Assembly (NCBI GenBank): GCA_031257115.1
Contig: JAIRPF010000165.1
Span: 1 to 64,000, forward strand
DNA: 64,000 nt
Direction of reading: 5' to 3'
DNA from: Accumulibacter sp.
GTDB taxonomy: Bacteria; Pseudomonadota; Gammaproteobacteria; Burkholderiales; Rhodocyclaceae
Positions within the stretch are counted from its first letter, which is position 1. Every line of letters begins with the position of its first letter. The position numbers were made by a program, and so were the translations under genes. Shown piece by piece: positions 29,693 through 40,538 of this stretch. Below the pieces are notes generated by a model that had not been told where the DNA came from, ran no database searches, and saw only the letters and a list, made by a program, of their open reading frames with translations.

Positions 29693-30076
29693 ATGAATCT
29701 GGAAAAAGTCATTTTCGGTTTTTTCGTGATTTTCGCGTGTACGATGAATTTCGGTTTTTTCGTCGGCGGTCTGGGTAACGTCGGCGAGCACGACGCCGGC
29801 CATCTGTTCGCGGCGGTGGTGGTCAACCTGATCACCCTGGTGCTGAAATTCGGCGATCGCACGCACATCGGCGCCACGCACCTGGCGACCAGCATGGTGG
29901 CCCTGTTGCAGCTGCTGGCCGCTTCCCTGGTCTGGATGTGGCATTTGAACATCAGCCAGCTGGTCATGAGCGAGGGGACGATGGCGACCATCGTTTCGCT
30001 CTCCGGCGGCGCGCTCGTGGCCAACCTGATTTCGGTGGTTCTGCTGATCAGCGAGACCCTGCGCCAGACGCGCTGA
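29693..30076 (+). CDS. DUF6394-like membrane protein
   Basis: 127 aa, 4 TM; MNLEKVIFGFFVIFACTMNFGFFVGGLGNVGEHDAGHLF. Confidence 0.7.
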   Translation: MNLEKVIFGFFVIFACTMNFGFFVGGLGNVGEHDAGHLFAAVVVNLITLVLKFGDRTHIGATHLATSMVALLQLLAASLVWMWHLNISQLVMSEGTMATIVSLSGGALVANLISVVLLISETLRQTR

Positions 30077-30091
30077 CCGGGAAGACGGCGC

Positions 30092-31816
30092 TTGAACGAC
30101 GTTCTGTTTGTCATCCTGCGCCGGCTGCGCCGGCCGCTGATCGCGCTCATCGCCGCCTACGCCGTTTCGGTGTGGGGGCTGGTGGTGATTCCCGGCGTCG
30201 ACGCGCAGGGCAACGCCGTCCGCATGGGCGTCTTCCACGCGCTGTACATCATCAGCTATACGGCGACCACCATCGGTTTCGGAGAAGTTCCCCATGCCTT
30301 CACCGATCCGCAGCGGGCCTGGACGATCGTGTGCATCTATCTTTGCGTCGTCGCCTGGGCCTACACGCTGGGCAGCATCTTCCACCTGTCGCAGGACCAG
30401 ACGCTGCGCGACGCGCTCTCGCGCCGCCGCTTCACCCGCCGCGTGACGGCGATGGACGAGCCGTTCGTGCTGATCGTGGGCTACGGGCAGAGCGGCATCA
30501 TGCTGGCGCGCATGCTCGACCGCATGGGGCAGCGCATGGTGCTCGTCGAATTGCGCGGCGAGCGCGCGGCGAGCATCGAGATCAGGGAATACCAGTATCC
30601 GCCGCTGTTCCTCGCCGCGGACGGCCGTATGCCCGACGTGCTGGTCGATGCCGGCGTGACCCATCGCAAATGCCTGGCCATGGTGGCGATCGCCGGGAAC
30701 GACGACATCAACCAGTCGGTGGCCATCTGCGGAACGGTGCTCAATCCGTCGTTGCGCATCATCACCCGCGTGCATACGTCGATCGCGCGGGCCAACCTGG
30801 AATCGTTCCGCAACATCGAACCGATCAATCCGTTCCAGAGCTTCGCCAACAACATCCGCCTGGACATGGGATCGCCCGAACGCCTGCGCGTGATCGAATG
30901 GCTCTCCGGCCTGCCCGGAGGCGCCTGTCCGGAATCGCTCAACCTGCCGAAAGGGCGCTGGGTGGTATTCGGCACGGGCAGCTTCCCCGAATACTTCGTC
31001 GCCGCCTTCCGCGACGCCGGCATGACCTGCACGCTCGTCGAACTCGATCCCAGCCAGCAGGGGGAAAGCGCGGCCTTCCAGTACAAGGGCGAAATGTCCA
31101 GGGAAAAAGTGGTCGCGGAGATCGGCAAGGCGGTCGGGATCGTCGTGTGCACCGACAGCGACGCCCTGAACCTGGCGATGGTGACCCGCGCGCGCTCGAT
31201 CAACCCCGGCGTCTACGTCGTGATCCGGCAGGCGCACGCGGCCAACGCCGCCCTGATCGACGCCTCGATGGCGAATCTGCGCTTCATCAAGGCGGAAGTC
31301 GTTTCGCACAAGGTGCGGCAACTGCTCACGTCGCCGCTGCTCATCCGCTTTCTCAAGCACCTGGACGAAGATTCGGGCGAACTCGTCCAGCGCACCGCCG
31401 CGCTGCTCGAACAGCGCGTCGGCTACAAGGTGCCGTTCATGTGGGGCTTCGATTGCTACGCGTCGTATCCCGGCCTGCGCGAGGCGCTGGCGCCGGAAAT
31501 CGACCCGCCGCTCGCCATCGGCGACCTGCTGGTCAACCCGGAAAAGCCGCCCGAACGGATCCGCGCGGTGCCGCTCCTGCTGCTGCGCAAGAACCAGGAA
31601 ACGCCGCTGCCGGCGGAAGACACCCCACTCCTGTCCGGCGACCGCATCCTGTTCGCCGGACAGCGCGGCGAAAGGGAACTGCAACGGCGCTTCCTGCTCG
31701 AACCGAGTCCGCTGGCCTACGTGCGCACCGGCGTGGAACCCCCCCGCAGCTGGCTGTTCCGCCGCCTGCTGAAAGCCACGGCGGACATGGGGAAAGACAA
31801 AAACGAAAAGCGTTGA
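30092..31816 (+). CDS. Potassium channel protein with TrkA-N (RCK) domains, TTG start
   Basis: Pore TATTIGFGEVPHAFTD; RCK VLIVGYGQSGIMLARMLDRMGQRMVLVE, second RCK WVVFGTGSFPEYFVAAFRDAGMTCTLVELD. Confidence 0.88.
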   Translation: MNDVLFVILRRLRRPLIALIAAYAVSVWGLVVIPGVDAQGNAVRMGVFHALYIISYTATTIGFGEVPHAFTDPQRAWTIVCIYLCVVAWAYTLGSIFHLSQDQTLRDALSRRRFTRRVTAMDEPFVLIVGYGQSGIMLARMLDRMGQRMVLVELRGERAASIEIREYQYPPLFLAADGRMPDVLVDAGVTHRKCLAMVAIAGNDDINQSVAICGTVLNPSLRIITRVHTSIARANLESFRNIEPINPFQSFANNIRLDMGSPERLRVIEWLSGLPGGACPESLNLPKGRWVVFGTGSFPEYFVAAFRDAGMTCTLVELDPSQQGESAAFQYKGEMSREKVVAEIGKAVGIVVCTDSDALNLAMVTRARSINPGVYVVIRQAHAANAALIDASMANLRFIKAEVVSHKVRQLLTSPLLIRFLKHLDEDSGELVQRTAALLEQRVGYKVPFMWGFDCYASYPGLREALAPEIDPPLAIGDLLVNPEKPPERIRAVPLLLLRKNQETPLPAEDTPLLSGDRILFAGQRGERELQRRFLLEPSPLAYVRTGVEPPRSWLFRRLLKATADMGKDKNEKR

Positions 31817-31998
31817 CCACGGCGAACACGGCGAAAGAAAATCATTGACGCCGATCCCCGATTCATTTGAATGGCGCCCCAGGTGTCGCGCCGTGGTTTG
31901 CGCCTGGCCGCAAGGAGCCGCGCCGATGCCCATCAACCGTTTTTTAACCGACAGCGCGAGTTCCGCGTTCTCCGCGCCGAAAGCGTTTTACCCAAAAA

Positions 31999-33081
31999 TC
32001 ATTCCGCCTCGGCCAGCGCCGCCAGCAATTCGGCCTGGTGTTCGGTCGTCAGGGCGTCGACCACGTCGTCGAGGTCGCCGTCCATGATCGCGTCGATGCG
32101 GTACAGCGTCAGATTGATGCGGTGGTCGGTCACGCGGCCTTGCGGAAAGTTGTAGGTGCGGATGCGTTCGGAACGGTCGCCGCTGCCGATCAGGCTTTTG
32201 CGCGTCGAGGCGATTTTGGCGTGCCGCTCGCGTTCCTGCGCGTCGCGGATGCGCGCGACCAGCACCGACATCGCCCGCGCCTTGTTCTGGTGTTGCGAGC
32301 GGCCGTCCTGACATTCGACGACGATGCCGGTCGGCAGGTGAGTGATGCGCACCGCCGAATCGGTCTTGTTGATGTGCTGGCCGCCCGCGCCGGAAGCACG
32401 GAAAGTGTCGACGCGCACGTCCGCCGGATTGATCTGCACGTCCTCCAGCGCGTCGGCTTCTGGCATCACCGCGACGGTGCAGGCCGAGGTGTGGATGCGC
32501 CCCTGCGCCTCGGTCTCCGGCACGCGCTGCACGCGATGCCCGCCGGATTCGAACTTGAGCCGCGCATACGCCCCGGCGCCGGCGACGCGCGCGATGACTT
32601 CCTTGTAGCCGCCAAGCTCGGCCTCGCTCGCCGAAACCACTTCGACCTGCCAGCGCCGGCGCTCGGCGTAGCGCGTGTACATGCGGAAGAGATCGCCCGA
32701 AAAGAGCGCCGATTCGTCGCCGCCCGTGCCGGCGCGGATTTCGAGAAAGACGTTGCGCTCGTCGTTGGCGTCCCTCGGCAGCAGCCGCCGTTGCAGTTCC
32801 AGTTCGAGCGCGGGCAGCCGCTCCCTGGCCGCCCGCATTTCTTCCTCGGCCAGTTCCTTCATTTCGGGATCGGCCAGCATCTCCCGCGCCGACGCGAGGT
32901 CGGCCGCCGCCCGCTGCCATTCCTTGTACAGCGCGACGACCGGCGTGAGTTCGGCGTGTTCGCGCGCCATCTGGCGATATTTGTCCATGTCGCGCGTCGC
33001 CTCGCCGCTCGCGAGGACGCGGTCGAGTTCGTCGAGCCGGCCGGCGAGGTTTTCCAGCTTGTCGCGTATGCTCTGCTTCAT
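31999..33081 (-). CDS. prfA: Peptide chain release factor 1
   Basis: 360 aa; [32 protein letters not shown] (GGQ motif). Confidence 0.97.
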   Translation of the reverse strand: MKQSIRDKLENLAGRLDELDRVLASGEATRDMDKYRQMAREHAELTPVVALYKEWQRAAADLASAREMLADPEMKELAEEEMRAARERLPALELELQRRLLPRDANDERNVFLEIRAGTGGDESALFSGDLFRMYTRYAERRRWQVEVVSASEAELGGYKEVIARVAGAGAYARLKFESGGHRVQRVPETEAQGRIHTSACTVAVMPEADALEDVQINPADVRVDTFRASGAGGQHINKTDSAVRITHLPTGIVVECQDGRSQHQNKARAMSVLVARIRDAQERERHAKIASTRKSLIGSGDRSERIRTYNFPQGRVTDHRINLTLYRIDAIMDGDLDDVVDALTTEHQAELLAALAEAE

Positions 33082-34409
33082 GTTCCGGTCTCGGTCGCCT
33101 GGCCGGGAGATCGTTCCGCCGGCCTCATTTTCCGTTTCTCCGGCGGTTCCGCCGCCGCGTCGCTCGCCATTTCCTGCCCGAACAGCCGGGCCACCAGCGC
33201 CCGCGTCTCGCCGCTCTGATCTCCGAACTGGTTCAGGGCCTGCGTCGGGGCGTGCAGGTATTTGTTGGTCAGCCGGCGCGAAAGCTCTTCCAGCGCGGCC
33301 TCCGGCGGCTCGCCCCTGGAGAGCAGTTTCAGGGCGTGTTCCATTTCGTCGCGCCGCATGCGCTCGGCGTTGTCGCGCAGCATCCGAATGAGCGGAACGC
33401 TTTCGCGCGCGCGCAGCCAGCGCAGAAAATCGTCCACGCGCAAATCGACGATCGCCTCGGCCTCGTTCGCCGCCGATTGCCGCGATTCCCGCCCGGATTG
33501 GACGATTTGCGCCAGATCGTCGATCGTGTAGAGAAAGACGTCGTCGAGCCGCGCGACTTCTTTTTCGACATCGCGCGGCACCGCCAGGTCGACCATCAGG
33601 ATCGGCCGGTGCCGGCGCGCGCGGACGGCTCGTTCGGCGAGGCCCAGCCCGATGATCGGCAGCCGGCTGGCGGTGCAGGACACGACGATATCGAATTCGG
33701 CGAGGCGCTCGGCCACGTCCTCCAGGCGAATGGCCGTCGCGCCGCATTTTTCGGCCACTTCCATGCCGCGCTCGACGGTGCGGTTGGCGACGACGATGCG
33801 CTTCGGACGATGCGCCGCGAAATGCGCGGCGCACAGCCGGATCATCTCGCCCGCGCCGATGAACAGCACGCTCTGCTCGGTCATGTGGCCAAAGATGCGC
33901 TCCGCGAGGCGCACCGACGCGGCGGCCATGGACACGACGCTGGCGCCGATCGCCGTGCCGGAACGCACGTCCTTGGCCACCGAGAACGACTGCTGGAACA
34001 GTTTGTGCAACGTCGCGCCGAGCGCGCCGGCCTCGCGCGCGATGCGCACCGCCTCTTTCATCTGCCCCAGGATCTGCGGCTCGCCGAGCACCATCGAATC
34101 CAGCCCGCTGGCGACCCGGAACGCATGGCGCACGGCCTCGCGGTCCGGATGGGTGTACAGATAAGGCTCGATCTCGCGCAGCGGAACGCGCCGATTTTCC
34201 GAAAGCCAGCCCGCCGCCGCCCGCGAATCCTCGCCCTGGCAATACAGTTCGGTGCGATTGCAGGTCGACAGGATGGCCGCCTCCGCGACGCGCCCGCTGC
34301 AAGAGAGTTCACCCAGTACCCGACGCAGCTCCCCGACGTGAAAAGCCACCTGTTCGCGCACCGAGAGCGGCGCCGTGCGGTGGTTGATTCCAAGAGTGAA
34401 AAGCGCCAT
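33078..34409 (-). CDS. hemA: Glutamyl-tRNA reductase
   Basis: [35 protein letters not shown]. Confidence 0.97.
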   Translation of the reverse strand: MALFTLGINHRTAPLSVREQVAFHVGELRRVLGELSCSGRVAEAAILSTCNRTELYCQGEDSRAAAGWLSENRRVPLREIEPYLYTHPDREAVRHAFRVASGLDSMVLGEPQILGQMKEAVRIAREAGALGATLHKLFQQSFSVAKDVRSGTAIGASVVSMAAASVRLAERIFGHMTEQSVLFIGAGEMIRLCAAHFAAHRPKRIVVANRTVERGMEVAEKCGATAIRLEDVAERLAEFDIVVSCTASRLPIIGLGLAERAVRARRHRPILMVDLAVPRDVEKEVARLDDVFLYTIDDLAQIVQSGRESRQSAANEAEAIVDLRVDDFLRWLRARESVPLIRMLRDNAERMRRDEMEHALKLLSRGEPPEAALEELSRRLTNKYLHAPTQALNQFGDQSGETRALVARLFGQEMASDAAAEPPEKRKMRPAERSPGQATETGT

Positions 34410-34706
34410 GCCGTCGGATGGATCGGTGTCCGCGGTCGCGGGAGGGAAACGATTATATCACCCGCCTCAAGCGCTTCCGGCCGGAGCGGCGTGGCGTGGC
34501 ATGGCGCGTGAACGCTGGATCGGGAGGCTTGCCGGTTTCTCCACCATCGTTCTGGATACCGGCCTGCGCCGGCATGACGGGTTCTGTCCTTGGTTTTTCG
34601 CCGCGCCCGCCGTGCTCGAAAGGTTTTCGCCTTTCGCCACCCTCGCTGTGGTTAAATTCGTTTTTCTTCCTTTCGCCGATCCGATCATCCACGTATCTTT
34701 CGAGCC

Positions 34707-36179
34707 ATGCGCATACTTCACGTTGCTTCCGAAATCTTTCCCCTCGTCAAAACCGGCGGCCTGGCCGACGTGGTCGCTGCCCTGCCGCCCGCTCTGGCCA
34801 AGCGCGGCCTCGACGTCCGCGCGCTGCTGCCGGGCCTGCCGGGGGTGCTCGACGGGATCGTCGGGCTGCGGCCCGTCACGCGCGTCGGCCCCGTTTTCGG
34901 CGCGGCGTCCGTGACGCTGTGCCAGGGCCGACTGCCGGACAGCGGGCTGCCGGCCTACGTCATCGACGCGCCTTTTCTCTTCCGCCGGGAAGGCAATCCC
35001 TATACCGGCCCCGACGGGAACGACTGGAGCGACAATCACCGCCGCTTCGGATTGCTCGGATGGACGGCGGCGCATCTGGCTTCCGGGGAACTCGACCCGG
35101 AGTGGACGCCGGGCGTCGTGCACGCGCACGATTGGCACACCGGTCTCGCGCCGGCCTACATCATGCAGAATCCGGGATTGAAAACGCCCACCGTGTTTAC
35201 CATCCACAACCTCGCGTTTCGCGGCATTTTCCCGATGGAATGCCATTACGATCTCGACTTGCCCATGCACCGGGCAAATCCGCGCGGGATGGAATTCCAC
35301 GGCAACATCAGCTTCATGAAGGCGGGGCTGGTCTATTCGAGCAAGATCACGACGGTCAGCCCGACCTATGCGCGGGAGATTCGCACGCCGGAATTCGGCT
35401 GCGGCCTCGATGGAGTGATGCGGGATCGCGCCGGCGATTTGTCGGGGATACTCAACGGCGTCGATTATGCCGTGTGGAACCCGGCCAACACCCGGACCGC
35501 CAAGGCTTACTCGGTCGACGACCTTGCCGGGAAAAAGGTCTGCAAACGCGCCCTGCAGCTCGAATTTGGCCTGTCGACCCAGGCGCGCGGGCCGCTCTTC
35601 GCGGTGGTCAGCCGGCTTACCTCGCAAAAAGGGATGGATCTCCTTCTGGCGGTCTTGCCGGAATTGCTGCGGGAAGACGCGCAACTGGTCGTGCTGGGCA
35701 CGGGCGACGGAGACCTCGAAGCCGGCTTCCGCTACGCGGCGTCGGTCAATCCGGACAAAGTGGCGGTCTGCATCGGGTATGACGAGTCGATGTCGCACCG
35801 CTTCATGGCGGGCGCCGACGTCCTGCTGGTTCCGTCGCGTTTCGAACCCTGCGGCCTGACGCAGCTCTACGCCCTGCGCTACGGAACCCTGCCGCTGGTC
35901 TGCCGGGTCGGCGGCCTGGCCGACACGGTGGTCGACGTCAACGACGAAAACCTCGCCGCAGACAAGGCCACCGGTTTCGTTTTCGGCGAAGCCGCGCGGC
36001 ACGCGCTCGGCGCCCGCATCCGCGAAGCCTGCGGATTCTATCGCGACGGCGGGGACGCCTGGACGAAAGTCCAGCAAAGGGCCATGCGACAGGATTTTTC
36101 GTGGAACGACTCGGCGGCCAACTACGAGCGGCTCTATCGGGAACTGCAAGCGCGGAACGCGGCGGGAAAAGAGGATTGA
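34707..36179 (+). CDS. glgA: Glycogen synthase
   Basis: MRILHVASEIFPLVKTGGLADV; RFEPCGLTQLYALRYGTLPLVCRVGGLADTV. Confidence 0.96.
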   Translation: MRILHVASEIFPLVKTGGLADVVAALPPALAKRGLDVRALLPGLPGVLDGIVGLRPVTRVGPVFGAASVTLCQGRLPDSGLPAYVIDAPFLFRREGNPYTGPDGNDWSDNHRRFGLLGWTAAHLASGELDPEWTPGVVHAHDWHTGLAPAYIMQNPGLKTPTVFTIHNLAFRGIFPMECHYDLDLPMHRANPRGMEFHGNISFMKAGLVYSSKITTVSPTYAREIRTPEFGCGLDGVMRDRAGDLSGILNGVDYAVWNPANTRTAKAYSVDDLAGKKVCKRALQLEFGLSTQARGPLFAVVSRLTSQKGMDLLLAVLPELLREDAQLVVLGTGDGDLEAGFRYAASVNPDKVAVCIGYDESMSHRFMAGADVLLVPSRFEPCGLTQLYALRYGTLPLVCRVGGLADTVVDVNDENLAADKATGFVFGEAARHALGARIREACGFYRDGGDAWTKVQQRAMRQDFSWNDSAANYERLYRELQARNAAGKED

Positions 36180-36230
36180 CCACGGCGAAAACCCTGGAAA
36201 ACACGTTTGGAGCATTTTAATTTTCCATTA

Positions 36231-36416
36231 CCTATCCGCAGGATTTTGACCGGCCTTTTGCTTCATCGGCAGTGACGCTGTTGAAGGCTTGGACAATGGC
36301 GTCAAAAAGTTCTTCCTGGGGTATGTTTTTTCATTCCTCGCACAATCTGCTCGACCTTGCTCCCATTTTTTCCGTGGAGTTGAAATCAGGACGGTACGCG
36401 GGTAAAAACAGACTCT
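36231..36416 (-). pseudogene. IS630-family transposase C-terminal remnant with internal stop
   Basis: Minus strand reads SLFLPAYRPDFNSTEKMGARSSRLCEE*KNIPQEELFDAIVQAFNSVTADEAKGRSKSCG*. Confidence 0.75.
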
Positions 36417-36559
36417 TGGCCGATCGTGACTCATGGTGGTCTTGACACCCGATTCATCAGGAAACCCCGTCCGCCTGGCTCGCCTCCCGTCTGAAACTCG
36501 CACCAAGGTTCGCGTTGTAGAGCGATGTCCTTGCGCCCTCGTTCGCTGGCCCCCTGCGT

Positions 36560-36930
36560 TTTTTCAAAGTGTCTTGACTGGTCTTGACGGGGACAGTGGA
36601 TTTTCCCTGATGATGGTAAGTGGCAAATGATAAACGTCCGTGTTCTTGCGGTTGAATCGGAATTCGCATTCTTTCAGGTGTGGCCCTGTGAGCGCCGCAG
36701 CGGCTTTCACCAACTTCGATTTCACCCTGGACGTGGGAAGTGGTTTCGCAATATTCGGCAATTCGCATACGGCTTGCCGAAAAACAGCGATTTACCGTGT
36801 CGCGGTTTATGTAGGCAATTTCGGCTATCTGGCCAGCATCCAAGTCGACTGAAAACAGACGTATGATCTTGCGGAATTTCGCTTCTGGAATTTTCGAACG
36901 ATGCGCCTGTTTGTTTCCAGCCCCATGACT
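36560..36930 (-). pseudogene. IS1595-family transposase remnant with large internal deletion
   Basis: N-terminal HTH part IPEAKFRKIIRLFSVDLDAGQIAEIAYINRDTVNRCF...VQGEIEVGESRCGA joined to C-terminal HLKECEFRFNRKNTDVYHLPLTIIRENPLS. Confidence 0.75.
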
Positions 36931-36939
36931 CAAGATCAT

Positions 36940-37654
36940 GCTTTCAAGCCAGTGCACGCCTCGCCGTCCTCGGCGCTCTCGCGCTTTTGCCGGTTTGCGC
37001 GGCGGGCGCGGACGCGGCGAGCGTGTGCTACGGCGCGCCGGGCAAGGGTCGGTTAGAGAGAGAGGGGCGTCCGGCTTGCGAAATCCGGCCCCAATTTCGA
37101 GCCGTACAGCGTCCTGGGCGTCGCCGCAGGCCGTACTTACGCGCATTCCAGCGTCGCCGGGGCCGTCGCGGACGCCTGCGCCGCGCTCGCCAAATCATCG
37201 CCGGAGGTCAAATACGTTTACGGCGAGAGCGGGTGGAAGGACGGCGGGCGGATCAGGCCGCGCCGGACGCATCAGAACGGATTGTCGGTGGATTTCATGG
37301 TTCCCGTGCGGGATGCGGGACAGGGACGGCCAATCGGTGGCCTTGCCCACGGGAGCCGCGAACAAATTCGGCTATGGCGTCGAGTTCGACCGGGAAGCGC
37401 GGTTCGAGGGCCTGACGATCGGTTTCGAGGCCATCGCGGAGCATCTCCACGCGCTTCACGCGGCGGCAAAAGCGCGCGGCATCGGCCCGCAGCGCGTCAT
37501 TTTCGATCCCGCCTTCATTCCCAGACTGTACGGGACGAGGCGGGGCGAGTTCGTCCGCGCCAACATCGATTTCATGAAAGGACGAGCCTGGGTGAGGCAC
37601 GACGAACACTATCACGTCGATTTTTCCGCGCGCTGCAAACCAATCGAGGATTGA
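36940..37654 (+). pseudogene. Penicillin-insensitive murein endopeptidase (MepA-like) gene disrupted by two frameshifts
   Basis: Three frames needed: ARLAVLGALALLPVCAAGADAASVCYGAPGKGRLER / SGPNFEPYSVLGVAAGRTYAHSSVAGAVADACAALAKSSPEVKYVYGESGWKDGGRIRPRRTHQNGLSVDFMVPVRDA / GQSVALPTGAANKFGYGVEF...WVRHDEHYHVDFSARC. Confidence 0.75.
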
Positions 37655-37860
37655 CGGATTCGAGGATTGACGGATGTCAGAAAAATCCACCTCCGTTTTC
37701 CCGATGCCGGCAAAGGCCGTGGCGCGGCCCGGAACGCTGGAATGGATCGACGAATCGCCGCTTCGGATGGCGCGCTTCACAAAGCCCGTTCCGGCGGGTA
37801 TCGTGGACGGCGTCGGTTGACCGTGGTATGGAACGCAAGGCGCGAAACGAGGAGAATCCC

Positions 37861-38844
37861 ATGTCGGAAAAACACACCTCCAGCGGCGAATTTTCCCGCC
37901 GCGATATTTTGAAGGGCGGCCTCGCCGCCACGGTCGCGGCTTCCGGCCTTTGCGCCGGAGCGGGTTCCGCCCTGGCGGCTTCCCCGGAAAAGGCCAAGGT
38001 CTATTTCAGCCGGGAGATCAGCGCGGCGGCCCTGCTGAAACTCTACGCCCGGATCGGCCGGAATCTGACCGGGAAAATCGCGGTCAAGCTGCATACCGGC
38101 GAGCCGGGCGGCCCGTACATCCTGCCCCGCGACCTGGTGAAGGCGCTGATGGCGCAAATCCCGAACGGCGCCATCGTGGAATGCAACGTGCTTTATCCCG
38201 GCCCCCGGCACACCACGGAAGGGCATCGGAAAACGCTCATCGAAAACGGCTGGACCTTCTGCCCGGTGGACATCCTGGACGAGGACGGCGACGTGAGCCT
38301 GCCCATTCCCGGCGGCGAGCAGCTCAAGGAAGTGTCGGTGGGCAAACATATCCTGGATTACGAGTCCATGCTGGTGCTGACCCATTTCAAGGGGCACCCG
38401 ATGGGCGGTTTCGGCGGCTCGCTGAAAAACATCGCCATCGGCTGCGCCTCTGGCGCCGCGGGCAAGGCGCAGCTCCACCGGCAGGGAGCCGATCTCTGGG
38501 CCGACGGGCCGCGCTTCATGGAGCGCATGGTCGAGGGCGGCCGGGCGATTACCCATCGTTTCGGGCCGCGCATCGCCTACATCAATGTGCTGCGCGCCAT
38601 GTCCGTGGACTGCGACTGCATGGGCGTCCGCGCGGCGGCGCCCACCGCGCCGGACATCGGTATCCTGGCCTCGACGGACATCCTCGCCGTGGACAAGGCG
38701 TCGGTAGACATGATCCATGCCCTGCCCGAAGCGCAGCGGCATGATCTCGTGGAACGCATCGAGAGCCGCGGCGGCCTGCGTCAACTCGAATACATGAAAA
38801 TCCTCGGCATGGGCAACGACCAGTATGAGCTGGTGAACGTGTGA
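37861..38844 (+). CDS. DUF362-like protein with twin-arginine signal
   Basis: MSEKHTSSGEFSRRDILKGGLAATVAASGLCAGAGSALA; DIGILASTDILAVDKASVD. Confidence 0.8.
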   Translation: MSEKHTSSGEFSRRDILKGGLAATVAASGLCAGAGSALAASPEKAKVYFSREISAAALLKLYARIGRNLTGKIAVKLHTGEPGGPYILPRDLVKALMAQIPNGAIVECNVLYPGPRHTTEGHRKTLIENGWTFCPVDILDEDGDVSLPIPGGEQLKEVSVGKHILDYESMLVLTHFKGHPMGGFGGSLKNIAIGCASGAAGKAQLHRQGADLWADGPRFMERMVEGGRAITHRFGPRIAYINVLRAMSVDCDCMGVRAAAPTAPDIGILASTDILAVDKASVDMIHALPEAQRHDLVERIESRGGLRQLEYMKILGMGNDQYELVNV

Positions 38845-39070
38845 TCCATTCCCGGATTGCCCGCGCGTTCGTCGACTTCACTCTGCCGCGCCACGCGAAA
38901 AGTCTCTCTCGGTGGAGGTATCGCGCCGATGGCGGGACGGAGAAAGTTCCGATCCAGCGCGAAGCGCCGCAAGGCAAGCCTCCTGAGGGGGTAGCCACGG
39001 CGAAGCCGTGGGGTGGTTGGATTTCCGAACGCGGTTGGGAATCAGGAAACAAGTATCGGAAACCAGACCG

Positions 39071-39161
39071 CATAGGTTGGAGTGAGCGTAGCGAACTCCA
39101 ACGCAAGCAGCAAATCATCATGCCGAAATGTTGGGGTTCGCTTTGCTCACCCCAACCTATG
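39071..39161. repeat. Inverted repeat CATAGGTTGGAGTGAGC ... GCTCACCCCAACCTATG
   Basis: 16/17 arm match. Confidence 0.8.
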
Positions 39162-39314
39162 CGCTTTATCATTCTCTTGACAAGCCGGAATCCGGTTCGC
39201 CGTTGCCTTCGCCGCAGGCCACCTCCCTCAAGAGGGAAGCTTTGATTGGGCGGGCGTTCTGCCCGCGCTCCGTTTACGAGATGATTTGACGATCCGATCC
39301 CCGATTCCTGCCTG

Positions 39315-39341
39315 TTGTTTTTCACGATTTCCCGGTATAAT
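39315..39341 (+). promoter_or_regulatory. Promoter of tRNA-Gln (TATAAT -10; weak TTGTTT -35 with 15-nt spacing)
   Basis: tataat at 39336..39341. Confidence 0.55.
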
Positions 39342-39381
39342 GCGCCCCTCGTTCGCCGGGATGCCTCGGACGGGCGGTTGC

Positions 39382-39458
39382 TGGGGAGTCGCCAAGTTGG
39401 TCAAGGCACCGGATTTTGATTCCGGCATTCGAAGGTTCGAATCCTTCTTCCCCAGCCA
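39382..39458 (+). tRNA. tRNA-Gln (anticodon TTG), CCA encoded
   Basis: TGGGGAGTCGCCAAGTTGGTCAAGGCACCGGATTTTGATTCCGGCATTCGAAGGTTCGAATCCTTCTTCCCCAGCCA folds as cloverleaf. Confidence 0.96.
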
Positions 39459-39531
39459 GAGGGTTTTCCAGCCGGGCAGGTAGCGCTTACCTGCCCGGAT
39501 CGTTTTCAGAAGGCGCATCGGGATTCACGCT

Positions 39532-40482
39532 ATGGCTTACGACAGCCTGATGGTCTTTACCGGCAACGCCAACCCAAGGCTTGCCGCCGACGTTGTCAGA
39601 CGCCTGAACATTTCCTTGGGCCGGGCCAAGGTCGGCCGCTTTTCGGACGGCGAGGTTTCCGTGGAAATCCAGGAACACGTGCGCGGCCGGGATGTTTTCA
39701 TCCTGCAGTCGACCAGCGCGCCGGCCAACGAAAACCTGATGGAACTGCTCATCATGACCGATGCGCTGAAACGCGCCTCGGCCGGGCGCATCACCGCCGT
39801 CATCCCCTATTTCGGCTATTCGCGCCAGGATCGCCGCGTGCGTTCGGCGCGCGTGCCGATCGCCGCCAAGCTGGTGGCCGACCTGCTGACCGCCGCCGGC
39901 GTCCAGCGCGTGTTGACGATGGAACTGCACGCCGAGCAGATTCAGGGCTTTTTCAACATTCCGGTCGACAACATGTATTCGCTGCCGATCATGCTGGCCG
40001 ACGTGTGGAAGCAGGATTTCGAGAATCTGATGGTCGTTTCGCCGGACGTCGGCGGCGTCATGCGCGCCCGCGCGCTGGCCAAGCGACTCGAATGCGATCT
40101 GGCGATCATCGACAAGCGCCGTCCGAGGGCCAACGTGTCGGAGGTCATGAACATCATCGGCGACGTCGAGGGGCAGACCTGCGTGCTGATGGACGACATG
40201 GTCGACACCGCCGGCACGCTGTGCAAGGCCGCGGCGGCGCTGAAGGAGCACGGCGCGAAAAAGGTGCTGGCCTACTGCGTGCATCCGGTGCTCTCCGGCG
40301 CGGCGGTCGGCCGCATCGCCGATTCCGTGCTCGACGAACTGGTGGTGACCGATACCATCCCGCTGTCCGAGGAAGCGCGGCAGTGCAAGACGATCCGGCA
40401 GTTGTCGGTGGCCGACGTGCTGGCCGAGACGATCCGCCGGATCAGCAACGAGGATTCCGTTTCGTCCCTGTTCATCGAATAG
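39532..40482 (+). CDS. prs: Ribose-phosphate pyrophosphokinase
   Basis: 316 aa; [59 protein letters not shown]. Confidence 0.98.
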   Translation: MAYDSLMVFTGNANPRLAADVVRRLNISLGRAKVGRFSDGEVSVEIQEHVRGRDVFILQSTSAPANENLMELLIMTDALKRASAGRITAVIPYFGYSRQDRRVRSARVPIAAKLVADLLTAAGVQRVLTMELHAEQIQGFFNIPVDNMYSLPIMLADVWKQDFENLMVVSPDVGGVMRARALAKRLECDLAIIDKRRPRANVSEVMNIIGDVEGQTCVLMDDMVDTAGTLCKAAAALKEHGAKKVLAYCVHPVLSGAAVGRIADSVLDELVVTDTIPLSEEARQCKTIRQLSVADVLAETIRRISNEDSVSSLFIE

Positions 40483-40538
40483 TTTTTTCCACCCCCGCCT
40501 GGTCGCGGGCGGGTTTTCAACCTCAACCAGGAGTTGCC

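Noticed and set aside
29657-31936. 759-aa minus-strand ORF
   Set aside because: Antisense to the K-channel gene; low-complexity His/Arg/Asp-rich translation
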